A stretch of 64,000 bases of DNA from Hartmannibacter diazotrophicus (GTDB taxonomy: Bacteria > Pseudomonadota > Alphaproteobacteria > Rhizobiales > Pleomorphomonadaceae), in NCBI RefSeq assembly GCF_900231165.1, contig NZ_LT960614.1:1548550-1612549 (forward strand), read 5' to 3'. The translations under genes and the position numbers were made by a program. Shown here piece after piece: positions 61,938-64,000 of the stretch. Numbering within the stretch: the stretch's first letter is position 1; the number at the start of each line of letters is the position of its first letter. A model generated the notes under the pieces. The model did not search any database. It saw only the letters and a program-made list of their open reading frames with translations, and was not told where the DNA came from.

Positions 61938-62645
61938 TCAACTGACGCGGCGGATGATGTCCGCCAGCGCCTCGCCCGTCAGGCGCACATGGTCCAGCAT
62001 CAGGCGTCCGGCGCGCTCCGCATCGCCCGCCTGCACCGCCTCGTTGAAGGCCGCGTGCTCCTGCATCGACTCGTCCCAGCGCTCTTCGGACAAAAGAGTG
62101 GCATGGCGGTCGTGGCGCGCCTTCTTGGTGAGGTTCGCATGCAGCGCGATGAGTTCGGGACTTTTCGATTCCGCGACGATTGTCGCGTGGATCTTCTGGT
62201 TGGCCTGGAAATAGGCACGACGGTCGTGAGCGGCGTGCGCGGCGACCATCTTGTCATGGAGGCGCTGTAGCTCGGCGCGCATGTTGTCCTTCATGCCGGC
62301 GACCGCGCATTCGGCGGCATGTCGTTCCAGCGCGGCGATCACTTCGAAGAGATCGCGGATCTCGGCCGGGCTGAATCGGCGGACACGGGCACCCCGGCCG
62401 GGCAAGAGTTCCAGCAGCCCCTCGGAGGCCAGCAGCTTGATCGCTTCGCGCAGCGGCGTGCGCGAGACATTCAGCGCCTCGGCGATCGCCAGTTCGTTGA
62501 GGCGCTCGCCGGGATCGAAATCGCCCTTCAGCACCATCTGGCGCAGGCGGTCGACGACCTGCTCGTGCAGGGCCTCGCGGCGGAAGGCACGGCTGCGGGC
62601 AGGGGCCGTTCCCTCGGCATCGATGTCACCTGCGTCCGCGTCCAT
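61938..62645 (-). CDS. FadR/GntR-family (FCD domain) regulator 2
   Basis: A 235-residue regulator with HTH LNELAIAEALNVSRTPLREAIKLLASEGLLELLPGRGARVRRF and FCD domain (ALERHAAECAV, NQKIHATIVAESKS, EHAAFNEAVQAGDAERAGRLMLDHVRLT). It shares GRGARV- and RxAxxxLA-type blocks with the downstream paralogue, so the pair arose by duplication. It diverges from the substrate-binding protein gene across a 393-bp A+T-rich gap that holds inverted repeats. Effector unknown. Confidence 0.92.
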   Translation of the reverse strand: MDADAGDIDAEGTAPARSRAFRREALHEQVVDRLRQMVLKGDFDPGERLNELAIAEALNVSRTPLREAIKLLASEGLLELLPGRGARVRRFSPAEIRDLFEVIAALERHAAECAVAGMKDNMRAELQRLHDKMVAAHAAHDRRAYFQANQKIHATIVAESKSPELIALHANLTKKARHDRHATLLSEERWDESMQEHAAFNEAVQAGDAERAGRLMLDHVRLTGEALADIIRRVS

Positions 62646-62876
62646 TGATGTCTCCCAATCCGGGCCGTCGGCCCTTTCTATCCAATCGACGATTCAAGTG
62701 CCATTGCCAAGCAGATGCACGTCAATGGCCGACAACTCCAAACACCATCCACGCCGTGCCGGACGGGTCTTTCGACCGGGCTAACTTCGGCGCTCAAGAG
62801 CATCTGTTCGATAGCAATCCATCTCCGAATCGAGGTCGTGAGCTGACGTCATTCTAACCGCTTTCGTGCCCAAAGC

Positions 62877-62928
62877 GAATGCATTCGATGAATGATAAGG
62901 CATTCTAGATTATTGATATATAATGCAA
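62877..62928. promoter_or_regulatory. Inverted-repeat array in the GntR / ABC divergent gap
   Basis: GAATGCATTC (62877-62886), GAATG-N6-CATTC (62890-62905) and TTGATATATAATGCAA (62913-62928) follow one another, then A+T-rich DNA to about 62975. They are candidate sites for the adjacent FCD regulators. The remaining gap 62646-63038 contains no gene. Confidence 0.45.
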
Positions 62929-63038
62929 TATACAAAAATATATAATAAAATCAATAGATAAATATATGGCATATGGTTTGCGAGGGGAGGTGTGAAGCTT
63001 GCCGAGCAGGCTCAAGAGTTCCAAGACGGAGAGACGCC

Positions 63039-64000
63039 ATGATGAAGCCCCTCGCGACCTTCCTGTGTGAAGGCCGTTCTGCCCGCCTCGGCGCCGTTGC
63101 CGCGGTGTCCCTGATTGCCCTTGCCGCCGGGCTTGCGCCCGCGAGCGCCCAGCCGCCGAAGGATGTGCTGGTCGAGGTCGGTGAGCACGGCCCCAACTCG
63201 CTCGACCCGATGACGCCGGCCGCCAGCGAATACAGCCAGATGGTTGCCTGGCAGATCTACGACCGTCTCGTCACCCACGGCTTCAAGACGCTGCCCGACG
63301 GCAAGATGATCTACGACTACGAGAACATCCAGCCGGAGCTCGCCACGAGCTGGGAAATCTCCGACGACAAGAAGACCCTGATCTTCCACCTGCGTGAGGA
63401 TGCGACCTTCCACGACGGCACGCCGGTGACGGCCGAGGACGTCAAGTGGTCCTTCGACCGCGCGATCGCGGCGGGCGGCTTCCCGGCAATCCAGATGGCC
63501 GCCGGCTCCTTCACCGATCCCGATCAGTTCTCGGTCGTCGACAAATACACCTTCAAGATCACGCTGCCCGAGCCGAACAAGCTCGCCCTGCCGGATCTGG
63601 CCGTGCCGGTGCCGAACATCGTCAACAAGACGCTGGCCCTGAAGCATGCCACGACCGACGACCCGTGGGCGCTGGAGTGGACGCGCGATCACGACGCCGG
63701 CGGCGGCCCATTCGAGGTGACGAGCTGGAAGGCGGGCGACCAGATCGTCTTCGACCGCTTCGACGACTGGAAGTCCGGCGACAAGCCCGCGCTGAAGAAA
63801 GTGGTCTATCGTCAGATCGCGTCGCCCGGCACGCGCCGCGCGCTTCTGGAGAAGGGCGACGTCGACATCTCGATCGGCCTGCCGCCGAAGGACTACGCGG
63901 AGCTCGCCGAGGGCGGCAAGGTCAACGTCGTCGGCACCCTGATGCAGAACGAGACGTTCCACGTCGACATGAACGTCACGATGGCGCCCTTCGACAACAA
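63039..64000 (+). CDS. Family 5 (peptide/opine/nickel-type) ABC substrate-binding protein (3' truncated)
   Basis: The frame is open to the right edge (about 320 residues visible). A signal peptide with hydrophobic run LGAVAAVSLIALAAGLAPASAQ is followed by SBP_bac_5 features: NSLDPMTPAASEYSQMVAWQIYDRL, LATSWEISDDKKTLIFHLREDATFHDGTPVTAEDVKWSFDR and GGGPFEVTSWKAGDQIVFDRF. GGAGA lies 4-6 nt before ATG 63039; ATG 63042 is also possible. It delivers peptides or similar ligands to an ABC importer presumably encoded further right. It diverges from two FCD regulators. Confidence 0.92.
   Translation, partial: MMKPLATFLCEGRSARLGAVAAVSLIALAAGLAPASAQPPKDVLVEVGEHGPNSLDPMTPAASEYSQMVAWQIYDRLVTHGFKTLPDGKMIYDYENIQPELATSWEISDDKKTLIFHLREDATFHDGTPVTAEDVKWSFDRAIAAGGFPAIQMAAGSFTDPDQFSVVDKYTFKITLPEPNKLALPDLAVPVPNIVNKTLALKHATTDDPWALEWTRDHDAGGGPFEVTSWKAGDQIVFDRFDDWKSGDKPALKKVVYRQIASPGTRRALLEKGDVDISIGLPPKDYAELAEGGKVNVVGTLMQNETFHVDMNVTMAPFDN

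Overview
The window looks like chromosomal DNA of an alphaproteobacterium of the order Hyphomicrobiales (rhizobia and relatives). The reasons are high G+C by eye, a fused anthranilate synthase trpE(G) behind a three-Trp leader peptide, the order ccmIEFH / two-component pair / glnE / PleC-like kinase, an arsR-arsC-aqpS-arsC-arsH cluster with a rhizobial-type AqpS, a DUF1488 protein, a small MAKGQ-type basic protein and RIME-like intergenic palindromes. I cannot fix genus or family. I see no rRNA, tRNA, CRISPR array, transposase or prophage.

Layout. 1-1.8 kb: the end of a DedA/PAP2/LssY membrane protein. 1.8-6.6 kb: a gluconate-type module (LacI regulator divergent from gluconokinase and TRAP transporter dctP-Q-M) with a 16-bp operator in the divergent gap. 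6.6-9.5 kb: arsenic resistance. 9.9-11.3 kb: an orphan 462-residue protein. 11.6-15.9 kb: cytochrome c maturation ccmIEFH. 16.3-21.4 kb: OmpR-type regulator, histidine kinase and glnE, facing a PAS histidine kinase and pepN on the minus strand. 27.1-29.5 kb: trpL attenuator and trpE(G). 29.6-32.7 kb: YceI protein, Yx(FWY)xxD-repeat protein, ECF sigma factor, anti-sigma factor and cytochrome b561. Two identically spaced promoter-like motifs sit in front of the first two genes. 32.7-33.9 kb: argE.

34.3-50.9 kb is a reductive pyrimidine catabolism and uptake region. It holds preTA (dihydropyrimidine dehydrogenase), hydA (dihydropyrimidinase), an N-carbamoyl-beta-alanine amidohydrolase, a beta-alanine aminotransferase, malonate-semialdehyde dehydrogenase (mmsA), two cupins, a Nudix hydrolase, an NMT1/THI5-type ABC importer and a RutR-like TetR regulator. 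RutR-like operators (TTGACCA-NN-TGGTCAA type) lie before preT, the aminotransferase and the amidohydrolase. A Met/Gly/Trp-rich cupredoxin and a lytic transglycosylase are interposed.

51-54.1 kb: soxYZ, a monohaem cytochrome and an FccB-type flavoprotein (partial sulfur oxidation), then a class I cytochrome c. 54.5-55.8 kb: a perfect FNR/FixK-type box and the Fe-S carrier gene mrp. 55.9-58.9 kb: a transglutaminase-like protein and an islet of five small, mostly orphan genes. 59.2-62.6 kb: XRE regulator, flavin reductase, DsbA-like protein and two tandem FadR/GntR regulators. The window ends inside a family 5 (peptide/opine/nickel-type) ABC substrate-binding protein.

The most interesting items are regulatory: the putative ECF regulon with its duplicated promoter, the three RutR-like operators, the leaderless trpL/rnTrpL attenuator, the FNR-type box before mrp, a possibly leaderless arsR, and the small-gene islet with a sequestered ribosome-binding site and a 35-bp inverted repeat upstream.
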